From Lingula anatina (Eukaryota; Brachiopoda; Lingulata; Lingulida; Lingulidae), in the NCBI RefSeq assembly GCF_001039355.2, contig NW_019774103.1:269562-333561 (forward strand): DNA of 64,000 nt, given 5' to 3'. How positions within the stretch are numbered: the first letter of the stretch is position 1; each line of letters starts with the position of its first letter. Position numbers and translations under genes: made by a program. A model generated the notes under the pieces. That model made no database searches. It saw only the letters and a list, made by a program, of their open reading frames with translations, and was not told the origin of the DNA. Below, in pieces: positions 1 through 13,700 of this stretch.

Positions 1-605
1 GACCCTTGGTGGCAGGTGGGCTGAACTGAACCACTTAGATTGTTACACATTTTCCACCTTGTTACATAAGAGAGAACAAACAAAGAAAGCACAAATCCAA
101 TCAGAAAATTTGAAATACATGCAGTGAAGCACAACAGTTTTTTCTTATCTATTGGTCTTTATTCAAATATGGAATATCCAGCTTGCGCTCTCACAAATAT
201 TTTGAAATTATTACAAGTCCTTATTACTATATTTATCTATAGTCCATAATACTGCTCCATGTAGCAACTAAGAGCCTGTATCTACTGAAATAATGGCAAG
301 GGAAAATGAAACATTTCTCTTTGCACGATTCAATTTGATGATAATACACATCTTAAATTGTGTAAAAACAAAGAATCAATTTCTACACTGAAATAATTAC
401 TAAATCCAGTGTCTTATAAAGTGAGAAACTTTTGTAACCTTTTCAAGGAATCTTCTACTACATAGTTTCCTTTGAATGCATTTGACTTGGTCAATAAATA
501 GTTCCGTACACAGGTGTAGCAAAGACAGGCACTCTGTTCATTCATTTCTTGGAGGTCTGTATTGTTTAAAACAATTTCACCACACCAGATGGCATCAAGT
601 TCGAC

Positions 606-1011
606 TCACTTCTGGGTTGCATGGTCAGGGTTACAAGCCTGCCTTACACTCATTTCCTGCAAAAAAGTAATATACATGCTTTGATTTGGTAACATCCACT
701 GGTGTGGACAGTGAACGCACGTGAAAACTTACATTTATCCCTAAATAACATGTAATCCAAAAACTCACATAGCATGTAAATAGCACAAAGTTATTTTCCT
801 GTAATCTAACAAGAAATACACAAGATTAAAAATCTCTCAACAACTAAAATATTTTTTGTGTGAGTTGTATGCTTACCCACGTATCAAGCAGAGCTGTAAT
901 GGAGTATCTATTGGGCATTTTTGTCAAGCTTATATCCAAAGATTTCTGAACATTTTGAAGAAAAGGTGTAGACTCTGAAAATGCCAAAACAATTTAGTTT
1001 TTTCAAAAAAA

Positions 1012-1044
<33 letters not shown>

Positions 1045-4000
1045 TAAATAAATAATAATAATGATAATAAATAAATAAATAAATAAATAAACAAATAAAT
1101 AAATAAATAAATAAATAAAACTTACAATCTGCAATATAAATCAATTGGTAACTGTATAAGAGAATCCATTTCAATTTCATATATTTTTGTGTAAGAGAGC
1201 ATTTTTTTTGCACTGTGTTAATTTATCTACAACAAATCTTTTTATTATCTTCTGAAGTCATTTTTGCCACTTCACTCTGTTCAAATTTTATATTCAACAA
1301 ACAACAATTTAGGTTGCCCAAATTTAAGATTTTACTTAAAGATTCGTTCCATTTACAGAAAGAACCACTCATGGTTGCAGCCCCTAAATCTACCGTACCA
1401 TAGTCTCCCAGCGCAGTGTCACACTCTGGGCTGGTTTCTGGGTAGCCTGCTGGAACTGTGATACTGAGAGGGGGAACACTGGGGAGATTCTTGTCATCTG
1501 GTAGAATAGAGTGAAAGCATTCTATGTGTAATCTGAGATCAATTCTCTAGAGTGAAATTATTATCATTCAATCATTTTGAAGATGAGACAATACACGCCA
1601 AACCCTCCCCCTCCTCCTTAAAAAGCTATCAACATCATCAGCAATTTCAAAGCAGGAAGAAACTTTTATTAAAATATTATATGTCCATATCTGATGTTGT
1701 CTGTAGCACTTCAAAAATTGAAGCAATTTCAGAATGTGAACAAACTTCATGTAATAAATGAACAATGTCATTGAACACTCCAAGATCAAACCACCTGTTT
1801 CACAAGAAAAATATTGAATACTACTGCACTCACCTAGCTTGCAAATGAAATGCAATGTTTTTTCTCCATTCCTGGTCATAGGATCAAAGTCCACTTTAAA
1901 TCTTCTGGCCAACCTGGCAATTTCACCTTGAATCACATTTGGAACTTCACCTTCTTTATCTTCTTCTGGTTTGAACCTCTTGGGTGGAGGACTGGGCCCT
2001 CTGAATATAAATATCAAGACCAGTTTATCTGTATCTCCCAATCCAAACCCTGATTATTCCTGCAATGACTGATGCTTATCTATAACACTGCACTGCTAAA
2101 ATGCTGATTGTGGATCCCCAAAGCACAATTTTAAATCAAACAGCATTGGTGACAAAGACGATAAGTAAGCGAAAAGCATAACTGCTTAGATATAAGAAAA
2201 TATTTGTAAAATTGCAATCCCTGTAAAATATTCAGTATAGAATTTCATCTAATGTACAAACCATTCCATTACCTTTACTTTAGGTAAAGACCATGTCAGA
2301 TTCTATAGCTTCATTTCGTAAGACGACTTCACATCCACCCAAGCATTGGGGAAAAAGAACTCTGAGCTCAGAAAATGAATGAAAAAATTATCAGAGTGAC
2401 CTTATAAAATGTATCTTCCACTGACTGCATAAGACCTTACTTACCTGATAGGTGGTCCGTGGAGAGCATCCAGGGCTGGACCAAATGTTCTCTCCAATGT
2501 ATGGTTGAGAGTTGGAGACTTCACAAACTGTGCCACCGTGTCCAGCAGGGGCTGGCACATGTGCTGTTCTGACAATTTGAGGCCCTGAGAGCTAGAGGAT
2601 ACTGAGGTACTAGAGGAGGAACTCTGCAAATAAATGAATGTATTAATCAATTGAAATGTCAATGAAAAATTTGCAAAATGCACAAAATTCCTGGCTTATT
2701 GAAATTAATAACATTTTTTTAACTGTCTTTATTGCAGCTTTCACAATTTATCTCTGTTTCTTTCTCTGCATGTGTGTCTGTGCATGTGTGCAGCTATGTG
2801 ATCAATAAAGATTAATTTACTCACTGGTTTTGAAAGTAATTCTAATTTTTCCAGGACCTGCTCACATTTGAGTAATGTCTGCATAGGCAGCCTGAAGAGA
2901 TAAAAACTAATTATGAAAATGAAGCAATACACCACTACTTTCTACTCTATCAAAAGTCTCTTTCAAAAGCAGCCTAGCTGTCTTTGTTTCAGTTCAGTTT
3001 ATGGTACTTGAATTCAAATCCAGTGTCAAATTATAATGAACATTTGTTAGTAACTGAAAAATTTACCTTCTGTTTGAATCTGATAAAATCTCCAATAAGC
3101 TCTTCATTTTACTTAAATCTTTCTTTCTGTCTGAAAACAAAGAAATTAACATATTGCATAAAATTAGCAGAAATGTATTCTAACAAATAAAATCATCATC
3201 TTAAATTTCTTATGTTTGTTTTAAAAACACCCATATGGTGATAAAGCAGTTTTACAAATTGAATAATCAATGCCATAAGTTTTATAACTAAAGTTGAAAA
3301 TCATGATGTACATTTAATATTTACTTTAGCAAAAACTTGTCACTTTTTGATATAATCTATATTTCCCATTACCTTCGTCTTTGTCTATTTTGTTAATCAT
3401 TCTTCTAAGTGGCTCAATGTACTTGCTGAGCTGTTTCAGCTTGTCTAAATAGGCCTGGTCTTCTGCTGAGCGCAAGGCAGGGCTGGGTGCAGGACCCACA
3501 GAGCCTGGGTTACCTGAAAGACATCCAGGGATAGAAACTTTATCACCAAGTGCTGGCACTGCAAAATCCTATTTGCACATGATTTTCAAGTAAAAACATA
3601 AATTTGTATGCAGTTAAAGGATGTATTTTATTGTAACCATGTAAGGAACTTGGATTGGTATTATTACCTCTGCCAAGGAGGTTATGTTTTCATCCCTGTT
3701 TGTCTGTCTTTCTGTCTGTCTGTCATCAACATAACTCAAAAAGTTATGGACCGATTTTGATGAAATTTTCAGGAACTGTCAGAAGTGGGCCAAGAAAAAG
3801 ATGATTAGTTTTTGGTGGTGATCCGAATCAATAATCAATCAATAATCAATAATATTCAAAAATCGCTGCCTTGGCAGAGGCCTGTGCTCTCGGAGTGCTT
3901 TTCTAGTTCTAAATATTACTTTATCTAATTTGTATATGAAGGTTTATCTTTATCACAGTACTGATGATGTGCAAAGTGCGCCAATCACAGACATATTAAG

Positions 4001-4182
4001 ATGTCATTACCAGGAGTGTTAACAGAGATGCCTCCAGGGGAAGGAGCTCCAAATGACACCCTAGAAGCTGGGGAAGGGGCCATGGCACTGCCTGGGCCTG
4101 GGGATGGACTGGCAAATGGGTTAGCTGGGGAGTGCACTGGTTGTATGCTGCATAATGAAGAAAATGAAACAAAACTTGTTAA

Positions 4183-4229
<47 letters not shown>

Positions 4230-4631
4230 TGAGACATTGTATACAAAAATGTGTTTTGCTATCTTAGAAATGGCTACGAAAGCATAATAAAACCAGTCTC
4301 AATTTGCAAAAAATAAAAAAAGTAAATAATAAGAATAATAAACTTATACTGACTATTTCTTAATTATACCAAAATCATTATAAATTTAAATGTTTGCATT
4401 GTCATAACATGATGTATCTGTTCCAATTCAGGGTTTATTTACACATATATGCTGACATACCTAGACACTGCAGGAGAAGGAACACTTGAAGATTGTTGTT
4501 GTTGAGATACCTGAAATACAAACACCATTAAAGAGTATTGACATATTATTCTGAATATGCTACTTATTATGTAATAAATAGCACAGGCATTCTGATTTTA
4601 CACTGCGCAATAAATAAATGCCCCAAAGTTT

Positions 4632-4707
<76 letters not shown>

Positions 4708-7700
4708 AAACCCATAATGCTGATAAATTTTTTTAAAGTATTGCATGGGGCATTTAAATTATTGCTCAGTTTATAATCTTAATTTACAAAATTCCAGTTC
4801 CAATTCTGATCTGTTAACATGGCATTATCTTATAAAGATCACAGGTCAAAATAAAAGATGTAAACTACCCATTGCCACCTTTTACAGTCAAATGCATCTT
4901 AGGGGTGATTTTGTTCTTATGCAACTTAAGGACTGGTATTCTATCATTGGCAGCTTGCCCAGATTATAAACCCACCATTCAAGCAAAATACCTCACACCG
5001 TATTGAATGTACCATGCTTTCTGTTTTTCACATCCTCAAGCAATATATATAATAATTAACAAAAGGCAATATATAATGATTTAAACTCACAAGCCTCTCC
5101 ATTAATTCTTTGTTCCCACCTAAATGATTTCATATAAAGAACTGCCAGAACCCTCACACATGCAGTATTTAACATATGCATGTGAATTTAATACATGCAT
5201 ATAATAACCATCACCCAAGTTGGGATATATTATATATGAGTATTTCAAGAATGTATTAATATTGATAACACACATTATATGTATGATCTATTCTGCCCAG
5301 TGTTATCAATATCTCATTTGGTTTTACATAACATCATATTTCCACTTGATAAGCCCATACCTCACCAATACTTCATCAAGCTTGGTACCTTGGTGTTTTA
5401 TCTACCGTATGCAATTTTGACTATCAATCTTCAGCATATTTTTTCTTTGTCATAAAAAGAGGCTACTTTTACCGTATGTTAGTGAGATCTGATTTTGGCC
5501 GAAGCACAGCTAAAGACTCGATGTTTTCTCATCAATCACACAGCTTCCCCTGTATGTCACTCTTAAGTCCATTCTCGAGATATTAAACGACTCCATAATT
5601 GCTACATGAGAAAACAACCAAAGATATCATATAACTTATTACTAGAAACTACTTCACTTTTTTTTAGATTTTAAACATAATTCAGTGTAATATACATAAA
5701 CCATCCCAGAAGCACCTCTCCAAGCCTTTAGCAAAACCAAAATCATGATGTCATCAGTCTCTGTGAATGCTCTTATATGTAACCCAGTAAACAACTTTCT
5801 TGTATCTTTGTATCTTTCTTGTAGCAGCCTAAGAAATGATGACATCATGTCATTGTCCATGCCTTTATATTTTAGAAGTTGGGAGAGTTAAAAATGAAAC
5901 AATTTTTTGGGTCCATATATTTCCATCACCTTAAATGCAAAAAAAAAAATAAAAAAAAAAAATGTTTTGAAAAAAAAAAAAGAAAGAAAAGTGCAAGCTT
6001 ACAGCCTGCACAGTACATAATTCACTTGTAACAAAATGAAATTGGACCAAAATATATTCTGAGATTCAATGTGTCTCAGACCTGTCCATAAGTATTTTGT
6101 ACAGAGTAAGGTGACTGGACCTGAGACGACGGCCTGCTCAGTGGTGACAACACAGGAGGAGAAGTCATCTGAGAAATGAGGGAAATAGAAACAGAGAGAT
6201 GATTGCAATGAATCTACATAAAAAATATCCTCCCTTCCTATCAAGGCTGCAATATATAACCTAGCTAACAGCAACAACTTTAATTACATCATTAAAATGA
6301 GAATAAACAAGAAATATTTTCTAACAAAAGAACTAATTTAAACATACAAATAACAATTATAAAGCAATGAAAGTCATGTTCCCTATAGCAAATGGTAACA
6401 AGCGACAATGCAGTGCCATACCTGTGGGGAACGCCCCACGTCCTGCTGCTGACTCATTCCTCGCACCATCATTTGCTGCATCATAGGAACCTGGCCACGG
6501 TTTGCCATAGGACCTACAGTAATGCTGGCATTTTAAAATACATATTCTCTCACATAATGATGCATAAAAAGGTATCACATTATGAACATCTAAGAACATC
6601 TCTCCTTAAAATAGGTTTCTATAGCGATGAACTATCTTTGTAATACAATCCTAATTCTTAAATACTAAGAAATGAATAAAGAGAAGTAGGCTCCAAGCGT
6701 ATGACATTTTTACCTTGTGCCATCTGTTGAGGTCCCATGGATGTTCCCACTCCAGTCTTCGCCAAATTCTGTAGGGCATTGATAGGGTCTTGTATGGGGG
6801 CTTGTCCCCCTCCTCCCATGGGGTGCATGCCCCCTGTCATCATAGCCCCACCCGCTGCAGCCTGCTGAGCAGCTTTCTCTTTCTTGGAATCTGCAAATTC
6901 AGAAAAATAGGTTCCATGAAATCTCAGTGGAAAATCTCATCAACCTTCCCACAAGGTCGCTCATACATTTCTGCCTCATATATTTGTTGTTGCCTTGGTG
7001 CTATTTGCCATCAGGAGTGAAAATGACCAAGAGAAAAAGATGATTTGTCAGATGAATCTCGCCAGCACATTCACTTCAACAAACACTCTAAATGTCAGAG
7101 TTTATGGACAAAGAGTAGCAAGGGTTAATATAAATTACTGGCCTACTTCACTTCAACCAGACCACCTACTATAAAAATCAATGGCCTGTTCATAAATGCT
7201 AGTTTGATGCTGTACTAAATTCCTGTAAACTGGATGAAAGGCATAATATATCAAGATGATTATATCTGAAGTTCATCAGTTATGCCGCGTCTGATGAAAA
7301 GGCCACTTTAATAAAACTGCATATTAGCAGTATTTACACAGTCCTATGCCATTTCTGTAATACAAGTCCATTTATTAAGGAATCATACCTAATAATCACT
7401 TAGGTTAGGTGTCACCACCCAATATCTAGAGCATACATATATATATATATACTAACAGAATCAGTTTACTGCATCATGTTTCCAAAACTCTCCCATTTCA
7501 CAAATATTTTAACCATGAGATCTTTATTATTCATAACACTAAAAATGACCTTATACATGATTGTCTACAAATAATTCCCTTGTTCCATCAAGAACAATCT
7601 AAGCTAAACAGATACAGAGTTATCGCAAAGGCCAAGAGCAAACACAGCATTCTACATTAATTTTTTCCTAAAGCTAATTTACTGAAATAGATATCTGTCT

Positions 7701-10700
7701 TCCTAAACTGTTGCCAGAAAAATCGGCAGGGCTCCAAATTTTTTCAGTCAAGGCAATTTTCATTTATGAAGAAAACATCTTACCCATTGGTAAAGAAGTC
7801 TACTGTGTAAATTTTACATTTAAGGAAACTTCCATGCATAGAAATTGAATAATTTAATTTTCTCAAGTACATCTTTAATATTTTGATTGAGTAATATTTG
7901 ATAAAATCCATAAATATTTGTTTGACTGGATGAACACTTAGATAAAATAGTGTTTTAGTGTAATAAATTCAGACTAAAATCGATCAGTACCTAGTTATCT
8001 ATATTCAAAAGGCATCTATCACACACAATAAAAAAAAATATAACAACTGGTTACTCTAGGTCTCAATGGATATGAAAATTGCAACATTTAAACAACCCTT
8101 CTCAAAATGAACAAAATTCTCAACCGATCAACAAACGTTTGCACACCTCTAACACAAGGGGTCAAGTAAGAAGAATTTCTGTTACAGTCTTCGTCTAAAT
8201 TTTGATATCTGTGTAATCAGCTGAAATCACTGAAGATGACTTATATTATACTTACAGTAATAAGGGTAGAACATGACTTAGTAGCTCCCTGTCACACTAA
8301 GTAGCACTTCAGTATGACATTCCCTGTGCTAAACTAATTGAACTAATTAGATGTCCATGGTCAGCAGAAGAAATGGTTGCTCTATGCAGATGCTCCATCA
8401 TATGTTTTCGATAATGAAACTGTATATGGAAGCCCAAGGCCTGACTTAATTCCCTTTGTTCTGGGCTGGTATGAACTTGAATGCCCTACTACAACCTTTT
8501 GATATGGTAAAAAAAAAGTCTACCTATGCCTACCAGCTGTCAGTCATAGAGGAATAGTTTCTGTGCTGGGTTGGATATGAAAAGCACAGATTACTTTAGC
8601 ACTGCTACAGCTTGAGAGGACGACTTATTTTCCACAAAATTGATTTTTGCACAATCCTGCCAGAAATGAGAGACTACAAATTACTTGATAAATGGATGGT
8701 TAGCTGCATTAATGTGGATTTACTATTGCAGCTTTGTTGCTTTGCCTTCAGGAATATTCCTTATAAATTCACAAAGATTATAAATATCAAAAGGACAGAT
8801 TATCCAAAAATTTGCAACTGCTCTTGCATAAATTTACAATTTCCATAACTACTAATTCTTCTTTCTCACAATTCATCAATAAAATAAAAAATTCCATAAA
8901 TTTTCTATATAAAACTACATTTATTTGCAATGAAAAAAGCACACCATTTTAAGGCACACAATGCATGTTGGACCTTTATACTGGAAAAAAAGGGGAAAAT
9001 TCAACAATTTTGTTAAGATACAAAATGTGTTTTTTTTTCATAACGTACCTGGATTGTTTCAAGGTATTGTGTTTTGACATGTAGTTTAGCAGTGCTATGT
9101 TTTTCTGTCTGATTGTGCCTAATTTTTTGTTAAACTGCTGTTTGAGAAATAAAACTCTTAAAAACAAATGTCATTGAATACATACTGGAAATTAGGAAAA
9201 CAAAACTGTTGACAAAATTAAAACTTCAAGAAGGACTAGAAATAACATTTCTAAGAGGAAACTGATGATAGATGTACAAATAATAACTGTTTAAAAATCC
9301 AGGGTCACATTTCACATCTTGCCTAATTCCTTGTGCTATTGTTATTGGTATTAAGACCTAGAGTGGCTTGACTGATATGTAGCACTTTGAAATACAGACC
9401 TCAAATTAATTAATAACTCCAGACTCAAATTAAGTACCCCAAAATCATTTGCCACAAGCCCGGCAGGCCCGTAGCCAGCAATTTCAAAGGGGGGGTTCTT
9501 TTTCTGAAAAAGTGGACCTTTTATCATATAATCCCCATGTACCTAGGTCAAATTTTACCCAGAGTGGACCTTTTTCCAGCAAAAAGGGGGGTTCTTTCCA
9601 ACCCCCCCTGCACCCCCCCTGGCTACGGGCCTGCCCAGCATTTGGTTACACTAACATTTTGGCCAGCCTCTATCCATGTCTCTAGCTGCAAACATAGCCC
9701 CCCTTATGGGTTCTTCTTATCAACCATACTGTGTATTAATACAGCAGCAGTGCGAACTCCACTATCTCCGGTTATGGAAAGTACTGAACTGGTAGATAAG
9801 TGGATAAACTCTTTGTGTTTTGAAACACTGGGCTTGTGGCAATTAAATTAATGTTGGGCTTCTTAATTTGTGGCTGGAGTCATCAATTTGGGCATTTGTG
9901 CCCACAAATATGAGGCTCAAGTTAGCAAATGCCTAATCTATTTATCAGGCCTGAAATAAAAAGGTTCTCAGTTAAATTTGTTTAAGTAAATTTAATTTGA
10001 TGTGTTTTGAACAAAGAAACTAATGACATTTTTTCATTTGACTACAAAGATATTCAATTTTTTAAAAATAAGTATCCATTATTATATAAAGTAAGATGTA
10101 AAATGGAGATGCAACATTTGATAAATTAATACTTACTCATTTCACGTACATGGATGATTAATCTGGCAACCAGGGCCAAGTATTCATCCTAGAAAAATGG
10201 AAACAACATCAGAATATAAATAATAACATTACCTCAGCATTTAAAAAAAATCCACTTATCACCAAAATTGAAGCAAAATTTTCAACATCTGATGCATTTC
10301 TCTGCAAATTCTACAAATATCAACTTGTGCAAGACACGTCTATGAGAGGTAGAGTTCAAAAGGCAAAACATGACTTCATGATAGCAGGTGAACAAAACAA
10401 TTGTGTTGTACTGTAACGCAACGGTATTCTTACATGATTTTTGAGATTCGATATCATACCCTTACAAAGTTGTTTATGTGTGTTCACACATGTTAAATTT
10501 AGACTGAAGGATAATCATCAACAATTCAATTCATATTAACAGTTAAGAAGATCTGCTCCAGCCATGTTGCTGTGCAGTGGTTTTCTTAAAAGTGAAAGAG
10601 AGGGTCCCAGTTACATTGACTCTGATGAAAGAGAATGACGTAGTTTCTATAATTAGCCCTATGTGGTTATCTTACTTCAAGGCTAAAATCACTGGTGAAT

Positions 10701-13700
10701 GCATAAACAGTTCATACAGCCAAATAGGGAAATTCACATTCAAGGACTTTCAAGGACTTAAAATATTCTAATTCCTGACTTTTCAAAAACTAAAATGTAA
10801 ATGAAGGCAGCTTACTTTCATTTACAAGTGTCTGCACTGAGACAACATCGAATGATGCAATGGCAACACTGGTTAGGAAGCCCTGATAATATTAGTAGTA
10901 AGAGGTGCGCACATTGTGTATGAATTGTGTGCATGCAGACCATTTTTGAAAACAGCAGAGCGTAAAACTGAACATGAAGAACGGACAAAAAACAAAGTTA
11001 AAATCGAGTTTTGACAAATATATACAATTTTTATTGGTGATGATTATTTAAGATAAACAATTTTAGACACCACTCTTATATCATCTCAACAACTATGATA
11101 GCACCCTCCCTCAGTTTTTAGGCTGCTTTAACTTTTGTGAAAAAAACTACAAGACTGAAAATTATTTTTGAGAAACTGCTCAGTGATTATATTCAAGTAC
11201 TAGTACTTTTTAAGGATAAAAACCATAGAATATAAGCTCTTTTTAAAGTTTATTGTGATTTAGAGTACTTTTTAAGGCCAAAAATTGAATTCAAGATGCA
11301 GAGCCAAATTCAAGCACTTATCAAGCCTATATGAACCCTTATAAAGTGTTACAAGTTTAACTTTAGTTGTACTTTTTTTATCTATTCTATCTATCTATCT
11401 ATATGTAAGGCAAAACAAAATGTGTTTGGTGTGCCAGGTTATTGAAATTTGATTGGCTCTATCAGATGAAATGTTTGATATTTAAGGTTGTTTAGGCAAA
11501 CAAGGTGATCTTTACCAGGCACAAAACCCACAGAATAAGTGCAGCCCATTTAACCACTAAACCATCACCTTAAACTTCACATGTAATAGCAAAGAAACCC
11601 ACAAATTTAATAACATCAGGTATGAAACCAGTCCTCATTGAAAAAATAGGAAATTTGGCCAGGGGTACACGATTCACAAGAATGACCCAAATGACCCTGA
11701 AAAAGTCGGAATTCTGCCAAAAGGCGGAAAAGTATCAGTGTAACATGGATTTACACCAGAATGTCAGAAATATGTTAATTCTCACTTTTTCCGAGCATGA
11801 GCCTCAGATTCCCTCGCGCAAACACCAGTATTAACGAGCCCCACCTCAGATTGACAAGCACAATGTAAAGTTACCGAGCACAAACTTAGCACTTCCAAGC
11901 ATTATCAATTTGTCCAGCTTCTATCAGGGCCCCCGGCTGCTTACATACAGGTTCTATTTATCAACTCAGGACTATTTTCAAGACTGCGGAAGACACAAGA
12001 GACATGACGGTGGAACTTTCAGAGATATCTGGGCGCAAATGAGAAATATTATCTCCTCTTTCTGTCTCTTTGATGAAAGAGGAAGGATTTATGATATCCA
12101 CGCCACGGCCAAATAAAATGGCAAGATCATAACTAACAGATTTTGAAGAGAATTGTCGTGATCATTCTAAGCATGGACTGTGTGAGCAGTGTGGTAAGAT
12201 CAATATTTTAACTTGAGCAAAATAAATGTAGAATATATAAAAATTCTCAAAACAAACAAAACTACTGCATTAGTATATTCCACTATCCATACCCTGTATT
12301 AATACAGCAGCGATATGTTCTTGACAACCTTCAGCTCATACAGAACATACCGAACAGGTAGATAAGCAGATCAACGGCTAGTGCTTGAAAACGCCAAGTT
12401 AGTGCTCGTTAACTTAACGTTGTGCTTGTTAATCTGAATGGGGCTCATTAATATTGGCATTTGCGCTCGGGTATCTGAGGCTCGTGCTAAGAAATGCCTA
12501 ATCTGTTCATGAGGCCTGCTACTTCTTTATTTAGGAGAGGGTTAAATAAACTGGTGGTTCAGGAGCCAGCATAAAAAAAAGATACTTAAGTTGGTCCAAA
12601 TTTGTGCACAATTGTCTATTCTACTTACCCTGGTTTTTGCTTTCTGAAACACATGGTTCTCCATTTCATATGGAGACTTACTGGTTGGACTTCCTGCATG
12701 GCGGACAGCTTCATCACTAGATCAACAAAATAAACAACTGTGGTATCATTATCACACAGCAGTTATATTTGATTTAATTTTAACATTGTTTTAATTATCT
12801 GTATGATAAAAAATAATTTGGGGGTAAAATTTGTTTAACGACAGTTTTTCAACAAACATTATTTGCTGGTCTATTTGTGCTTAAAGTAGAAAACACTGGC
12901 ACATTTATTTTTTTGTCTTTATTCAAATAATTTAATAACTTATACACTCTCTGCTCATTCTGCATCATCTGTTCATTTGTTTTATTCAAAGGCAGAAAAA
13001 AAGTTATAAGCAATGAATGGTATACTTATCTCTTGCCTGAAATAATGCATTTGAAGGTCAAGAATGATCTGAAATACCTTTTTTAATTTTATAGACCTGG
13101 TAGTCTCTTAAGAAATAATGATGTTCATTTTGGGACTCTAAGTCTGTTTAAATTCTGTCTAAATTCTTTGATTCTGGGTTTAGTTTTCTTATATAATTCT
13201 TGACATGGCAACCACTTTTTGTTTCATTTAGCATAAGTTTCAAGCATAAGCATATTGAGTCTACTGAACTATGGCTATCCAGTTTTTCTCTGAATTCTTA
13301 TATATTATATATATATTTGATAATTAACTATTTTTCATTTAATGCATTCTTCTTAACTACAAGCCTTTTTTATGAACCATGAATTAATACAACAGACATT
13401 TCACAATGTGTTGGGATGTGCACCACTTTATGTTTACAAGATGCATATGTTGTATAAAGTATTTTAATATACACCAGTGCAAAAAAAAAAAAAAAAAGAG
13501 CGGAAGAATCGTTTCACACTACATCCAGCAGGAAAAGTTGAAAACTTTCTTATGTGACAAATTTAACTGCACGACACTTTAGATAATCGAAAATTGTGCG
13601 CTCGGGAAAAGAGGTCGTTTTAAGGTTTGACCGCTGAATGCCCCCAACGATTACGTAACATGTAAGCTGCATTCAAGCCAAGCGAGTTGTTTACATTTGC

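Larger units (their letters stand above)
6891..10136 (-). other. MED15 intron 3 (3.2 kb)
   Basis: The phase of exons 3 and 4 matches directly (codon A|AT, Asn68 of the conserved MNSKK motif), so no coding exon is missing here. The intron contains a short AT run near 7,437-7,450, a foldback element with a nested palindromic insertion (9,371-9,951), and otherwise A+T-rich sequence in which I see nothing. Confidence 0.75.
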
